From Chloroflexota bacterium (GTDB lineage: Bacteria > Chloroflexota > Anaerolineae > Anaerolineales > Villigracilaceae), in the NCBI GenBank assembly GCA_016234495.1, contig JACRBI010000044.1:62001-126000 (forward strand): 64,000 nt of DNA, in the 5' to 3' direction. Positions 39,067-51,100 of the stretch are shown one piece after another. Within the stretch, counting starts at the first letter, position 1; each line of letters opens with the position of its first letter. Under the pieces are notes generated by a model. That model made no database searches. It was not told where the DNA came from and saw only the letters and a program-made list of their open reading frames with translations. A program made the position numbers and the translations under genes.

Positions 39067-41743
39067 GCCGTTGAATGCTGGGCTTTGGGGACGATTGGCA
39101 ATCATTGCCATTGTTTACTGGGCGGCGGTGCGCCTCGGGCTTATGTTCGTGGCGCAGCCCGAAGGGATTGCTGCGGTTTGGCCTGCGAGCGGATTGGCTC
39201 TGGCGGTTTTATTGCTTTACCCTAAAAACCAATGGGCAGGGCTGCTTGCGGCCATTTTTGTTGTCAATGCTGCGGGGAATTGGAGCGGTGGAAATACAAT
39301 TACGGTAAGTTTGGGGTTCGCGCTGGCCAACACGGTGGAGCCGTTTCTTGGCGCATGGGTTTTAACTTCTTTGTGCGGACCAAAAGTAAGTTTTGGAAGC
39401 ATTAGGGAAGTATTGGTCTTGTTTGGGACGGCGATCGTTGTGAATGGTTTCACCGCGCTGATCGGAGCGGCGATTCCCGCCCTGGCTTTCGATGCGCCAT
39501 TTATGAATACCTGGATGTTATGGTGGACATTGGACGGGCTGGGGATAATCCTGGTGACGCCTTTCATTGTCACCCTGTTTGACCTCCGAACGACGGCTCG
39601 AATCCTAACGGTCAGCAGACTGCTTGAGGCAGTTTTTGTTGTTGTGACCATCTCCGTTTTTGCGTGGTTGTTATTCGGATCTTTTACAGATGCGGCAAAA
39701 CCGCTGCTGCGGAATTATATGGTTTTCCCGCTCTTGATCTGGCTGGGATTCAGATTCAGAATTCATGGCATGACGGGCGCCATATTGCTGTTCGCGGCCA
39801 TAGCCATTTGGCATACGGTGCAAGGTCACGGCATTTTCGCAATTGAAGGACAGGCTGTCTCCCAGCATCTCATTTCGCTGCAGGTCTTTCTCAGCGTGGT
39901 CACTTTTTCAGGTTTATTGTTGAGCGCCTTAATCGCCGAGCGCAAGAAGATTGAGGAGGCTTTAAAAGCTTCAAGCGACTTTGTCAATAATTTGATCGGC
40001 TCCATGCAGGATGGCATTTCAGTGTTGGATAATAACGGTGTTCATATGGATGTCAATCAGGCGTTTTGCCGCATGACCGGCTTTTCACGCGAAGAGCTGA
40101 TTGGCACGGGAACACCACACCTGTACTGGCCGGAAGAGGAAAAAGAAAAAATTCAAATTGCATTTCAAAGGACATTGGCAAACGAAGCCGGCGATTTTGA
40201 ATTGACTTTTAAACGCAAAAACGGTGAACGCTTTCCTGTGATCGTAAGCCCGTTTGTCATTCAAGATGGTTTGGGCAGGGTGGTTAGTTATTCCGCGACA
40301 GTGAAGGACATTACCAACCGCAAACAGGCTGAGTCCATCCTGCGCATGCGTCTTGAACTCAGCCAGTTTGCAGATTCGCATTCGTTGGATGAGTTGCTGC
40401 AAAAGACTCTCGATGACGCCGAGTCATTGACGGGGAGTCAGATCGGCTTTGCCCACTTTCTCGAAGCGGATCAAAAAACATTACAACTGCAAATGTGGTC
40501 CACCAATACGCTTAAGAATATGTGTACCGCTGAAGGCAAGGGGGAGCATTACTCGGTGGATCAAGCCGGTGTGTGGACAGACTGCGTCGCGACGCGCACG
40601 CCGGTGATTCACAACGACTATCCGAGTCTCGCTCATCGCAAAGGACTCCCGGAAGGCCATGCGCCCATTTTGCGCGAGCTTGTGGTGCCCGTTCTGCGGA
40701 ATAACCGGATCATGATGCTCATGGGGGTTGGCAATAAACCCATTTTTTACACTGATTATGATGTTGAAGTCACCTCCCAATTGGCAAGCCTGGCATGGGA
40801 CATCATCCAGCGCAAGCGCGCAGAAGATGCGCTGCGTGAAAGCACGGAAATGTTTTCATTGTTCATGCATTACTCCCCCATTTATACTTTTATAAAATCG
40901 GTCAAGCCGGGCGAGAGTCGTGTATTGCAGGCCAGTGAAAATTATCAACAGATGATCGGCGTATCCGGCCTGGACATGGTGGATAAAACAATGGAGGAAT
41001 TGTTCCCGCCTGAATTCGCCGCAAAGATCACCGCCGACGACTGGTCTGTTGTTGCCAATGGAGAGGTGTTGAAGCTGGATGAAGATCTGAATGGCCGCCA
41101 CTACACCACCATAAAATTCCCTATTAAGTATGGAGAAAAAAACCTGCTGGCAGGATACACCATAGATATCACCAACCGGGTGTATGCCGAAAAAGCCCTC
41201 GAAGCGGCGAACCTTGCCTTGCAGAACACGCTCGCCCGTGAAAAGGAACTGGCGCGCACCGATCCGCTGACCGGCATTAACAACCGCCGCTGCCTGATAG
41301 AACGCGCCGAACACGAGTTGGACGTTGCCATGCGCTATCAGCAGCCGCTCTCGGTGATTCTGTTCGACATAGACCATTTCAAAAATATCAACGACACTTT
41401 CGGTCATTTGGCTGGCGACCAAATCCTTCAACAGGTCACACAATCTGCCTGCGCTCAATTACGTTCGGCAGACGTGATCGGGCGTTATGGCGGCGAGGAA
41501 TTTGTCATCCTGCTGCCGATGACGAACGCGGAGCAGGCCCTCTCGCTGGCGGAACGCATCCGCGAGGACGTGGTGGCTTCTTCCCTGCCAACGCCAAAGG
41601 GGCAAGCTTGTGTCACGCTCAGCGTCGGCATTGTTGAATTGTCTTTGTTCGAATCACTGGAAGATGTGCTCCGCCGCGCAGACGAAGCCATGTATGCCGC
41701 CAAACAAGCCGGACGGAATTGCGCAAGGATCGGCCGTAAATGA
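39047..41743 (+). CDS. MASE1-PAS-GAF-PAS-GGEEF diguanylate cyclase
   Basis: The N-terminal 300 residues form a MASE1-type membrane sensor with about eight helices (VYWAAVRLGLMFVAQPEGIAAVWPASGLALAVLL is typical). A PAS domain (about 310-430), a GAF_2-like domain (about 445-590, including DCVATRTPVIHNDYPSL), a second PAS-like domain (about 600-710) and a GGEEF domain (about 735-898) follow, with an RSADVIGRYGGEEF signature that also holds the RxxD site. It is an active-looking cyclase that reads membrane or soluble signals. Overlaps of 20 nt with the upstream kinase and 4 nt with the next kinase show that they are translated together. Confidence 0.92.
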   Translation: MNEIHTRPLNAGLWGRLAIIAIVYWAAVRLGLMFVAQPEGIAAVWPASGLALAVLLLYPKNQWAGLLAAIFVVNAAGNWSGGNTITVSLGFALANTVEPFLGAWVLTSLCGPKVSFGSIREVLVLFGTAIVVNGFTALIGAAIPALAFDAPFMNTWMLWWTLDGLGIILVTPFIVTLFDLRTTARILTVSRLLEAVFVVVTISVFAWLLFGSFTDAAKPLLRNYMVFPLLIWLGFRFRIHGMTGAILLFAAIAIWHTVQGHGIFAIEGQAVSQHLISLQVFLSVVTFSGLLLSALIAERKKIEEALKASSDFVNNLIGSMQDGISVLDNNGVHMDVNQAFCRMTGFSREELIGTGTPHLYWPEEEKEKIQIAFQRTLANEAGDFELTFKRKNGERFPVIVSPFVIQDGLGRVVSYSATVKDITNRKQAESILRMRLELSQFADSHSLDELLQKTLDDAESLTGSQIGFAHFLEADQKTLQLQMWSTNTLKNMCTAEGKGEHYSVDQAGVWTDCVATRTPVIHNDYPSLAHRKGLPEGHAPILRELVVPVLRNNRIMMLMGVGNKPIFYTDYDVEVTSQLASLAWDIIQRKRAEDALRESTEMFSLFMHYSPIYTFIKSVKPGESRVLQASENYQQMIGVSGLDMVDKTMEELFPPEFAAKITADDWSVVANGEVLKLDEDLNGRHYTTIKFPIKYGEKNLLAGYTIDITNRVYAEKALEAANLALQNTLAREKELARTDPLTGINNRRCLIERAEHELDVAMRYQQPLSVILFDIDHFKNINDTFGHLAGDQILQQVTQSACAQLRSADVIGRYGGEEFVILLPMTNAEQALSLAERIREDVVASSLPTPKGQACVTLSVGIVELSLFESLEDVLRRADEAMYAAKQAGRNCARIGRK

Positions 41744-44352
41744 AAGATGAGAAAAGCAATAGCCCCATCGCCGGCTCTCAGGATGCCGCTGAACACAGGC
41801 AGACCGAAGAGACTCTTCGTAAGAGCGAGGAACACTTTCGCCTGCTGATCGAGCGGGCTCCGATCGGGCTGGCAATTATCCGCGGGGTTGATGGTGCGGT
41901 AGAGTTCTCGAATGACCGCTTTACACAGCTTTTCGGGTACACGTCAATCGATATTCCAAATATTCGCGATTGGTGGCTGTTTGCTTACCCTGAGGAAAAT
42001 TACCGTCAATGGGTCATGGATGCCTGGAATGCGGCGGTGTCAAGAGCCGCACAAAACGGCACAGATATTGAAGGACAGCAAGTAAATATTACCTGTAAGA
42101 ATGGCGCGGTGCGGGTTGTGGAGATTTCGGGTATTTCCATAGGAGAAAATTTCCTTGTCACTTTTACCGACATTACCGAGCGCAAACGGGTGGAGCAGGA
42201 ATTGCATGAAAAACAAGCATTGTTGCTGGAAGCACAGCATATCGCGCATGTCAGCAATTGGTGGCATGACCTGATCAGCGGGGAAGTTTACTGGTCGGAT
42301 GAATTTTTTGGAATTCTTGGAATTGATCCGCAAAAACCAACAACGGAGTTGGCCTTGCCATTGATCCACCCCGATGACCTGCCGGTACTTCTAAAAGCAA
42401 TGGCAGAATCAACCGACGGGAAGGTGGAACATGAACATGAGTTCCGAATTTTCCGCCCAGATGGTGAGATCCGCTGGATACATAACCGCTGGATGGCGCT
42501 TTATGATAAAGACGGCAAAGAGATAAAACGTGTTGGAACACATCAGGATGTTACCGAGCGCAAACAGGCCGAGGAAATATCCCGCCGCATGATGGAACGC
42601 TGGTCAACTATCTACCGCGCCGGCGAAGAGATCAGCGCCAGTTTGGATATTGAGCAGGTCTTCCAGGCAGTTTATCGCGCAGTCGGGCAGGTGATGCCCT
42701 GTGAGGATTTTCTAATCAGCATGTACGATGAAGACCGCAACTTAATGTGGGGAGATTACATCATTGAGAACGGCGTAAGAGTTGCATCGAATCCGTATCA
42801 GGTTGATGTTGGCAATAAGATTGCGCCGAATCCGTATCCGGCAACCCTAGGGTTGGGAGGCTTCATCGTTAAAACAGGTCAGTCCGTGCTCTTGAACAGC
42901 CCGCAGCAGATCGCGACGAGCGGCATTAATTTCGTGTCATACGGCAGCGGGCCGGTCACTTCGTCGGTGTTGGCCGTGCCACTGCACCTCAAAGACAGGA
43001 TCATCGGCATAGTATCCGCTCAAAGCTACAGTCAGGATGCGTACACATCTGATGACCGTGAAATGCTTGCAATGCTCGCCAGCCACGCCGCCATCGCCAT
43101 TGATAATGCGATGCTGTTCGAGAAGGCACAGAGCGAGATCAAAGAGCGAATGCAGGCCGAGGAGAAAATTCGCGTGTCGCAGGAACAACTTCATGCGGTG
43201 ATCGAAGGCAGCCGCCTTGGTTTTTCAGACTGGAATATAAAAACAGGTGTAATTCAGCGAAACGAACGCTGGGCCGAGATGCTCGGATTCAACCTGCAAG
43301 AAGTTGAATCCAGTTTTATGCAATGGGGTGATTTAATTCACCCTGATGATCGGGTATCAGCCATGCGCGCTCTTCAAGATCACCTGGATGGAAAGACGCC
43401 GATTCATCGTGATGAATACCGCCTGCGGGCAAAAGATGGAAGCTATCGCTGGATTTTGGATCAGGGCACGATTATCGAATATGACGCGCAAGGGCAGCCC
43501 TCGCGAATGACAGCCACGCACACTGATATTACCGAGCGCAAGCAGGCTGAAGAGAAAGTCCGCCAGTTGAATACAGAACTCGAAAACCGTGTCGAAGAAC
43601 GCACACGCGAACTGCGCGAAGCGCAGGCGCAATTGGTGCGCCACGAAAAGCTCGCGGTGCTTGGGCAGATGGCCAGCAGCATCGGGCACGAATTACGCAA
43701 CCCGCTGGGCGTGATCAACAGCGCGGTTTATTATTTAAAACTTGTCCAACCGAATGCGGATGAAAAGATCAGGCAATATCTGGGCATCATTGAACAGGAA
43801 GTGCATACTTCTGAAAAGATCATCACCGACCTGCTGGACTTTGCGCGCATCAAATCTGTCGACCGAGTGGCTGTTTCTGTTTCAGAGTTGATCCATCAAA
43901 CCCTGGCGCGTTTTCCCGCTCCCGCGTCGGTGGAGGTGACTGTTGAAATTCCAAATGATTTGCCGCAGGTGTATGTTGACCCGCGCCAGATCATTCAGGT
44001 GCTGGGAAATATAACTCTCAATGCATGTCAGGCAATGACTTCCCCGGATGGGGGAGCGCTGCCAGACTCAAATGCAGGCGGACAAAAATGTGGATTTTTG
44101 TCACTTCACACCTGCGCGCAGGATGATATGATAAATATTGTCATAACAGATAGTGGAGTGGGTATTCCAGCGGAGAATTTAAACAAGATCTTTGAGCCTC
44201 TATTTACCACCAAGACCAGGGGTGTTGGGTTGGGGCTTCCCGTCAGCCAGAAACTGATTCAGGTAAACGGCGGCCGCATCGAGGTCCAGAGTGAAGCGGG
44301 CAAAGGCAGTTCATTCAGCGTGTTTTTACCAATAGAGAAGGAGTCAAAATGA
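41740..44352 (+). CDS. Soluble PAS-PAS-GAF-PAS histidine kinase
   Basis: The 870-residue product lacks a membrane helix. It has two PAS domains (about 30-150 and 165-285), a GAF domain (about 300-470), a third PAS domain (about 480-605), a coiled coil, HisKA with the phospho-acceptor His in SSIGHELRNPLGV (about 645) and an ATPase domain with DSGVGIP and GVGLGLPVSQK. The kinase core is closely similar to that of 36223-39066, pointing to duplication with change of sensor modules. It overlaps the genes on both sides by 4 nt (ATGA). The tandem receiver gene that follows is its likely phosphate acceptor. Confidence 0.92.
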   Translation: MKDEKSNSPIAGSQDAAEHRQTEETLRKSEEHFRLLIERAPIGLAIIRGVDGAVEFSNDRFTQLFGYTSIDIPNIRDWWLFAYPEENYRQWVMDAWNAAVSRAAQNGTDIEGQQVNITCKNGAVRVVEISGISIGENFLVTFTDITERKRVEQELHEKQALLLEAQHIAHVSNWWHDLISGEVYWSDEFFGILGIDPQKPTTELALPLIHPDDLPVLLKAMAESTDGKVEHEHEFRIFRPDGEIRWIHNRWMALYDKDGKEIKRVGTHQDVTERKQAEEISRRMMERWSTIYRAGEEISASLDIEQVFQAVYRAVGQVMPCEDFLISMYDEDRNLMWGDYIIENGVRVASNPYQVDVGNKIAPNPYPATLGLGGFIVKTGQSVLLNSPQQIATSGINFVSYGSGPVTSSVLAVPLHLKDRIIGIVSAQSYSQDAYTSDDREMLAMLASHAAIAIDNAMLFEKAQSEIKERMQAEEKIRVSQEQLHAVIEGSRLGFSDWNIKTGVIQRNERWAEMLGFNLQEVESSFMQWGDLIHPDDRVSAMRALQDHLDGKTPIHRDEYRLRAKDGSYRWILDQGTIIEYDAQGQPSRMTATHTDITERKQAEEKVRQLNTELENRVEERTRELREAQAQLVRHEKLAVLGQMASSIGHELRNPLGVINSAVYYLKLVQPNADEKIRQYLGIIEQEVHTSEKIITDLLDFARIKSVDRVAVSVSELIHQTLARFPAPASVEVTVEIPNDLPQVYVDPRQIIQVLGNITLNACQAMTSPDGGALPDSNAGGQKCGFLSLHTCAQDDMINIVITDSGVGIPAENLNKIFEPLFTTKTRGVGLGLPVSQKLIQVNGGRIEVQSEAGKGSSFSVFLPIEKESK

Positions 44353-45101
44353 ATAAAAAATTACGCATTCTGATCGTGGATGATGACCGGCGCATGACGC
44401 GCACGCTGTCAGATATCCTATCGTTGTCCGGGCACGAGGTCGTGGAAGCAGAGTCGGGTTCGGATGCGCTCGAAAAAATCAGCACGATGGTATTTGACTG
44501 TGTGTTGAGCGATATCAAAATGCCCGAGATGAACGGCGTGGAATTGCACCGCCGTTTGCGCGAACTTCAGCCGGGCCTGCCGGTGGTGCTGATGACCGCC
44601 TATGCCGCCGATGAACTGATCCGCCGCGGATTGGAGGAGGGTGTGGCAGGCGTGTTTGATAAGCCGTTGGACATTAATTACCTGTTGGGTTTCTTCACCT
44701 CGCTGGCAAAAAATCGCACGATCGTGATCGTGGATGACGACGAGTCTTTCTGCAGGACGCTGGATGATATTTTGCAGCATCGCGGCTTCAAGGTGTCGCT
44801 GGTTACCGACCCGCATGTTGATGTGAATTCGATTACCTCAGAAGCGCAGGTGATCCTGCTGGACTTGAAATTCAACGGCATCAGCGGGTTGGATGTGCTC
44901 AAGGATATCCGTAAAAATAACCCGTCGCTGCCGGTGTTGATGGTGACCGGGCACCGCCAGGAGATGACGCCTGCCATTGAGGCTGCGCTGCAGATCAACG
45001 CTCATGCCTGTCTGTATAAACCTTTGGAAATTCCAAAACTGCTTGATATGCTGGCGAGTCTTCAACTGGAACGCTTGCGGGGTTTGATTAAGGATAAATA
45101 A
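44349..45101 (+). CDS. Tandem two-receiver response regulator without output domain
   Basis: The 250-residue product consists of two receiver domains. The first (about 5-120) has RILIVDDDRRM, the phospho-acceptor Asp in CVLSDIKMPEM and Lys in VFDKPLD. The second (about 122-245) has TIVIVDDDESF, Asp in VILLDLKFNG and Lys in CLYKPLE. All catalytic residues are present in both, so both can be phosphorylated. No DNA-binding or enzymatic output is present; it probably works as a phosphate relay or sink between the kinases. It is translationally coupled to the kinase gene before it. Confidence 0.93.
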   Translation: MNKKLRILIVDDDRRMTRTLSDILSLSGHEVVEAESGSDALEKISTMVFDCVLSDIKMPEMNGVELHRRLRELQPGLPVVLMTAYAADELIRRGLEEGVAGVFDKPLDINYLLGFFTSLAKNRTIVIVDDDESFCRTLDDILQHRGFKVSLVTDPHVDVNSITSEAQVILLDLKFNGISGLDVLKDIRKNNPSLPVLMVTGHRQEMTPAIEAALQINAHACLYKPLEIPKLLDMLASLQLERLRGLIKDK

Positions 45102-45146
45102 TTGGCAGGTTATTTTACGGCCACAGAATTCCCGGGAACACCCTGA

Positions 45147-48100
45147 ATGGATAAATACTCTCCACGCATTCTGATCGTAGATGATGACCCGAACATGATC
45201 GGGACCATCAGCGATATTCTTAAGGCAAAAAGCTTTGAGCCGATACGTGCAATGTCGGGTGGGGAGGCGCTGGCCAAAGTTGAGGGGCAGCATGTCGAGG
45301 TGGCGCTGATCGACCTGCGGCTGGGCGACATGCCCGGCATGGATGTGCTGCGGGGCATAAAAGCGCGCTCGCCCAGAACAGAATGCATCCTCCTGACCGG
45401 ATATGCCTCTCAAAATTCAGCCATCGAGGCCATTCAAGCCGGGGCTTTTGGATATTTTCAGAAACCGTTTGACATTGAACAGGTACTGCTGTTCATCCAA
45501 CGCGCCGTTGAGAAATATTCTGCCGAGGAGATTTTATATAAGAGTGAACAGCGCTATCGCGGATTGTTTGAAGATTCTCCCATCGCAATTTGGGAGGAGG
45601 ATTTTTCCGAGGTCAAGCGCCATTTGGATTCCTTGAAACAGCAGGGCGTGACTGATTTCCAAAAATATTTTGCATCACATCCTGATGTGGTATTTGAAAT
45701 TTCATCCAAAATCAGCGTTTTGGATATAAACAACGCGGCCGTGCAAATGTTTAAGGCAGAAAGCAAGGAAGCCTTGATCGAGCATACCAACTCAGGCTCG
45801 AGCAAGGGTGAAGCGGAACATAACCATGAGGATTTCATGGCGATTCTGGAAGGAAGAACCGGTAATAGCTGGGAAGGCTCTGATGAAACGCTGGATGGCG
45901 AGCAAATTGAAATAAGCCTGAGCTGGTCAGTTGTTCCCGGATACGAGAATGATTATTCCAAAGTCATTGTCACTACCATTGACATTACCGAGCGCAAACG
46001 AGCGGAAGAGGCCTTGCGCAAGAATGAGGCGCTTCTTTCCGAAGCCCAGCGCATTGGGAAGATCGGTCATTGGGAATGGTCTGCCCCGGAAATGGAATTG
46101 ATCTGTTCAGATGAACTTTTCAATCTGCTTGAAATTCCGCGGGATGGCAGAAAAATTTCTCAAAATACGATTGGCAGCTTGATGCACCCGGAAGACCTTG
46201 CGCGTGTCAGAATGCTTGACCGTGAAATCTTTTCCAAACAGTTAGATATAGATTACGAATACCGCGTCATCCTGCCCGGAGATAAGCTGCGCTGGATACA
46301 CCAGCAGGCGCAGGTGTCTTATAACGCAGACGGTCAGCCTGCGCGCATGATGGGCGTCCTGCAAGACATCACCGAACGCAAGGCTGTGGATGAAGCCTGG
46401 CACAAGAGCGATGCGCAGTACAGGCTGCTTGCCAATAATATTTCCGATGTGATCTGGATCCTCGATTTGGAAACGATGCGCTTTACTTATGTCAGCCCGT
46501 CTGTGGAGCAATTGCGAGGGTTCACGGTTTCAGAAGCTCTTGCCCAGGACCTGGCTGCCTCTTTCGTTCCCGATTCAATGAAACTCATTCAAAAGGTAAT
46601 TCCTGAGCGGCTCACTGAAGCGCAGCAAGGGAGGCAGGTTTCATATACCGATGAAGTGGAACAGCCCCGAAAAGACGGAACGACAGTATGGACGGAAGTA
46701 AACACCCATTATCACTTTAACTCTGCAAGCGGTCATTGGGAAGTGTATGGCGTATCGCGCAATATCTCCGAGCGTAAATTTGCCGAAAAGGCTCTGCGGA
46801 AGAATGAAGAACGTTACCGCCTGCTGTTTGAAAGCGCGCCGGTGGGTATCTTTTCTGCGACTCTGCAAGGGGAGATCATTGAAATTAACCCGACCGCTTT
46901 ACAGATTCTGGGGTCGCCCTCTGCTGAGGCTACCAAGGCCATCAACCTCCTCACCTTCCCATTACTGGTGAAGACAGGTTTTTCCGCCAACTTTAAACAT
47001 TGCATTGATGGCGGCCAGCCTGTATTCGCTGAACAGTCCTACACCAGCCAATGGGGAAAAACAGTCTATGCCCAATACCGCATGACGCCCATCAGGGATG
47101 CGGACAGGCAGGTCAATCTGATTCAGGTCATCATCGAAGACATCACTGAGCGCAAGCTGGCCGAGGATGCATTGCGCGAAAGTGAGAAGCGTTATTATGA
47201 CCTGTTTGAGGATTCGCCGATCGCCCTGCGCGAAGAGGATTTTTCAGAGGTTAAAAAATATCTCGACCAGTTGAAAGAGCAGGGTGTGACGGATTTCAAA
47301 AAATACTTTGATACATATCCCGAGGCTGTATTTGAATGCGCCTCGAAGATCAGAATCGTGGATGTGAACAAGGCGGCGCTAAAAATGTTTCAGGCGGAAA
47401 ATAAATATGCCATGCCCAATAACCTGGCCGAGGTGTTGAGCACCCAATCTGCGGAGCATTTTAAATCTCAGCTGGCAGGTATCGCGGCAGGCGAGGTCAA
47501 TTTTAATTGGGAGGGCATCGACCACACGATCGATGGGCGGCAAATAAATGTGGAGGCGAACTGGTCAGTTGCCGCCGGACATGAAAAAGACCTTTCCAAA
47601 GTGATCGTCTCGCTGCAGGATATTACCGAGCGCAAACATTCTGAGAAATTAGTGCGGCGGCAGAGCGAACAGATTAAACTGCTTTACGAGACCAGCCGCC
47701 AGTTAAACCGCACGTTGGAATTAAAGGACATTTATCAGGCAGTCTGCGATTTCATGGGGACCATTGCCGACAATGACGGCCTGTTCATCTCCGCCTATGA
47801 CCCTGAAACCCAGTTGATCGCCTGCCGTGCTTTCTGGATGGATAATAAGTGGATGGATGTCAGCGCCTTCCCCCCGATCCCGCTTGAAGCGGAGGGAAAG
47901 GGCACACAAAGCTTGGTCATCCGCACCGGGCTGCCCATGTTGATCGATGACTATCAGGCAGCTTTGAAGAATGTTCAGACCAACTACTATGTTGACAGTG
48001 AAACGACAGAACTAATTAAGGAGATTCCGCCAGAGGAGGATCATATCATGCGCTCGGCGCTGATTGCTCCTCTTAGGGTGGGCGGCGTTGTCAGCGGGGT

Positions 48101-51100
48101 GATCCAGGTAATGAGTTACCGCTTGAAGGCCTATACCGAGGACCAGTTGAAACTGCTGGAGGCGCTGGCATTGCAAATTTCGTCCGCCGAGCAAAATGCC
48201 CTGCTCTATTCCCAGGTGCAGACGGAATTGAATGAGCGCAAACAGGCTGAGGCAAACTTGCGGCGGTTGAACCGCCTGTATGCCACGTTCAGTGAAATCA
48301 ACCAGACTATTGTGCATGTGCATGACCGGCAAACCCTGTTCGAGCAGGTATGCCGCGTGGCAGTTGAATATGGACAGTTCCGCATGGCGTGGATTGGCCT
48401 GACGCAGGCGGGCGGCCAGCCTATTCTTCCGGTCGCATTTGCCGGGGATGAGCAGGGATACCTGAAGAACGTGCGGATCACCTACAACGAGGAGAATTTT
48501 GGCCGCGGGCCGACCGGCACAGCCATCCGCGAGGGGCGCTGCGTGATTTGCCAGGATATTGCCACAAACCCGCTGATGAATCCCTGGCAGGATCAAGCCT
48601 TATCGCGCGGCTATCGTTCATCGGCATCGCTTCCCATTTTTCAGGATGGCCGCGCCATTGGCGCGATGAGCGTTTATTCAGGCGAACCCGATGGCTTTGA
48701 TGCTGAAGACGAGAAATTGCTGGACGAGATCGGTAAAAATATTTCCTTTGCGTTAAACACGATGCAGATTGAAGCCCGCCGCGCGCAAGCTGAGGAGGAA
48801 CTGCGGGTCAGCGAACAAAGATACCGCGAGCTGTTCAACAGTATGATCGATGGCTTTGCCTTGCACGAGATCATCTGCGATGAAAATGGAAAACCCGGCG
48901 ACTATCGCTTCGTTGAAGTCAACCCCGCCTTTGAACGTTTGACCGGTCTCCGCTCTGAAAACTTGATCGGCAAAACCGTGCTGGAAGTGCTTCCCAAGAC
49001 CGAGGCGTATTGGATCGAAATTTATGGAAATGTAGCCTTGACGGGCAGGTCTACATTTTTTGAGAACTATTCCAGGGAGCTCGATCGTTATTTTGAAATT
49101 TCAGCCTATTGCCCGAAACCAAATCAATTTGCCGTCATCATGGTGGATATCACCGAGCGCAAGCGGGCAGAGGAGGCCACTCATCAGCGAGTGGTGGAAT
49201 TGGAATTGCTTTATGAAGGCGGCCTGGCGTTCAGTCAATTACTGAACCCGAGAGAAATTGCGAAGAAGATCATTTATCTGCTTGAGCAAAAAATGAACTG
49301 GCATCATACAGCCATCCGCCTGTACAACAGCGAAACAAAATCACTTCAACTGCTGGCTTATAACCAGCCCAATTTAAGCGGAATTGAAGAGGCCGCCGTC
49401 GTGGAGGAACAGCTCAAAATCAGTGTGACCCGGCTCGATCAAGGCGTGAGCGGTTGGGTTGTTCAACATGGGCAGACTGTGCGTTCCAATGACCTGACGA
49501 ATGAGGCGCATTATGTCGAGTCTCTGCCCGGTATGCATTCCGGGCTGTATGTGCCGATCAAGCTGGGCGATCAGGCGATTGGGGTAATCAGTATTGAAAG
49601 TGAACAGTCAAATGCCTTTAGCGAGGCTGATGAACGGCTGACCAATACATTGGCGAGTCAGGCTGCCAGCGCCATGGAGAATGCGCGTCTGTTCGAACAA
49701 ACCCGCCTGCATGTTTCAGAATTGACTGCGCTTCACCATACCGGGCAGACGTTACTGGCTGCGCGGCTCAACGCCGAACAGATCTTTGCGGCGGTGCATC
49801 AGGCGGTAGGGCGCACAATGCCTTGTGACGCATTTGTGATCGTGCTGGATGATGAAGAGCGGGGCGAATACCACGCTGTCTATTCCTTTGATAAAGGGGA
49901 GCGTTATCCTGTCCGTTGGCTGCCGCGCGGCAGGGGCTTGAGTGGGCGGGTCATTTCTTCCGGTGAGGCGCTCGTCATTCAAGATGCGACTGAAGCGTCC
50001 ATGAAGGCCACTCACTTTGGCACATCAGACAGTTCCCGCTCGGTTCTTGCGGTTCCACTTCGCAGGGGAGATGCTGTCATCGGAATGCTTTCCGCGCAGT
50101 CCTACCAGCCAAATGTCTATGGAGAGCCTCAACGGGTGATGCTGGAAACCATTGGAACACAGCTTTCCTCCGCCCTCGATAATACAGACCTGTATCAGCA
50201 GACTCGCGCGCGCATCAGGGAGTTGGAAATTCTGCACGTTATTTCAACTTCCCTGCGCAGCGCTCAAACGGTGGACGAAGCGCTCTCAACCTTGCTTGAT
50301 AATACACTCGCCGCTTTTGAGACAGACGCCGGGACGATCATGCTGTATCACCCTTCCAGCAATGAACTGCGCGATACTGTTGCCAGAGGCTGGTTCGCCA
50401 ACCTGGCTTCAACGCCTATTAAGTATGGCGAAGGTGTTGCAGGGACTGTCTGCGCAACCGGGACGCCGTATTTTGCAGCAGAATTTGTGCAAGATTCCCT
50501 GCCTCACATTTCCACCCGCGCGAACATTCCAACGGGCTGGGGCGGGGGATGCCTGCCGATTCGCACATCTACCGAAATCATTGGCGTGATGTTTGTCTCG
50601 GTACATCTGCCGCGCCAGATCAACTCAGAGCAGATTAAATTCCTCGAGTCGCTGGCTGAAATGGCTGGTGCTGCTGTGCATCGTATGCGCCTCTTCGACG
50701 AGACAGCCCGTCGTGCTGAAGAATTTGCATCCCTTTACGAGATGAACAGGGTGCTGTCTGCTGAGTATGACCTGGATACCCTGCTCGAGGTTATTGCAGA
50801 AAGCGCAAAGGCGATGTTAAATTCTGCCGCCAGCGGTATGTACCTCTATGATGCCGAGAGACAAGAGCTGGTGTTGAAGATGGATACAGCTTCTACCATT
50901 CCGATTGGAACACGGCTGAGCTTTGGCGAAGGCGCTGCAGGCAAGGTGGCTCAGACCCGCCAGCCATTAAGAATTGATGATTATTCAAACTGGGAAGGCC
51001 GCGCAACGCAATATGACGGCTTATCCATGCGCGCTGTGGTCGAAGTTCCCATGCTGTATGCGGGCGAGTTGATCGGCGTATTGACCGCCGAGGAAATTCT

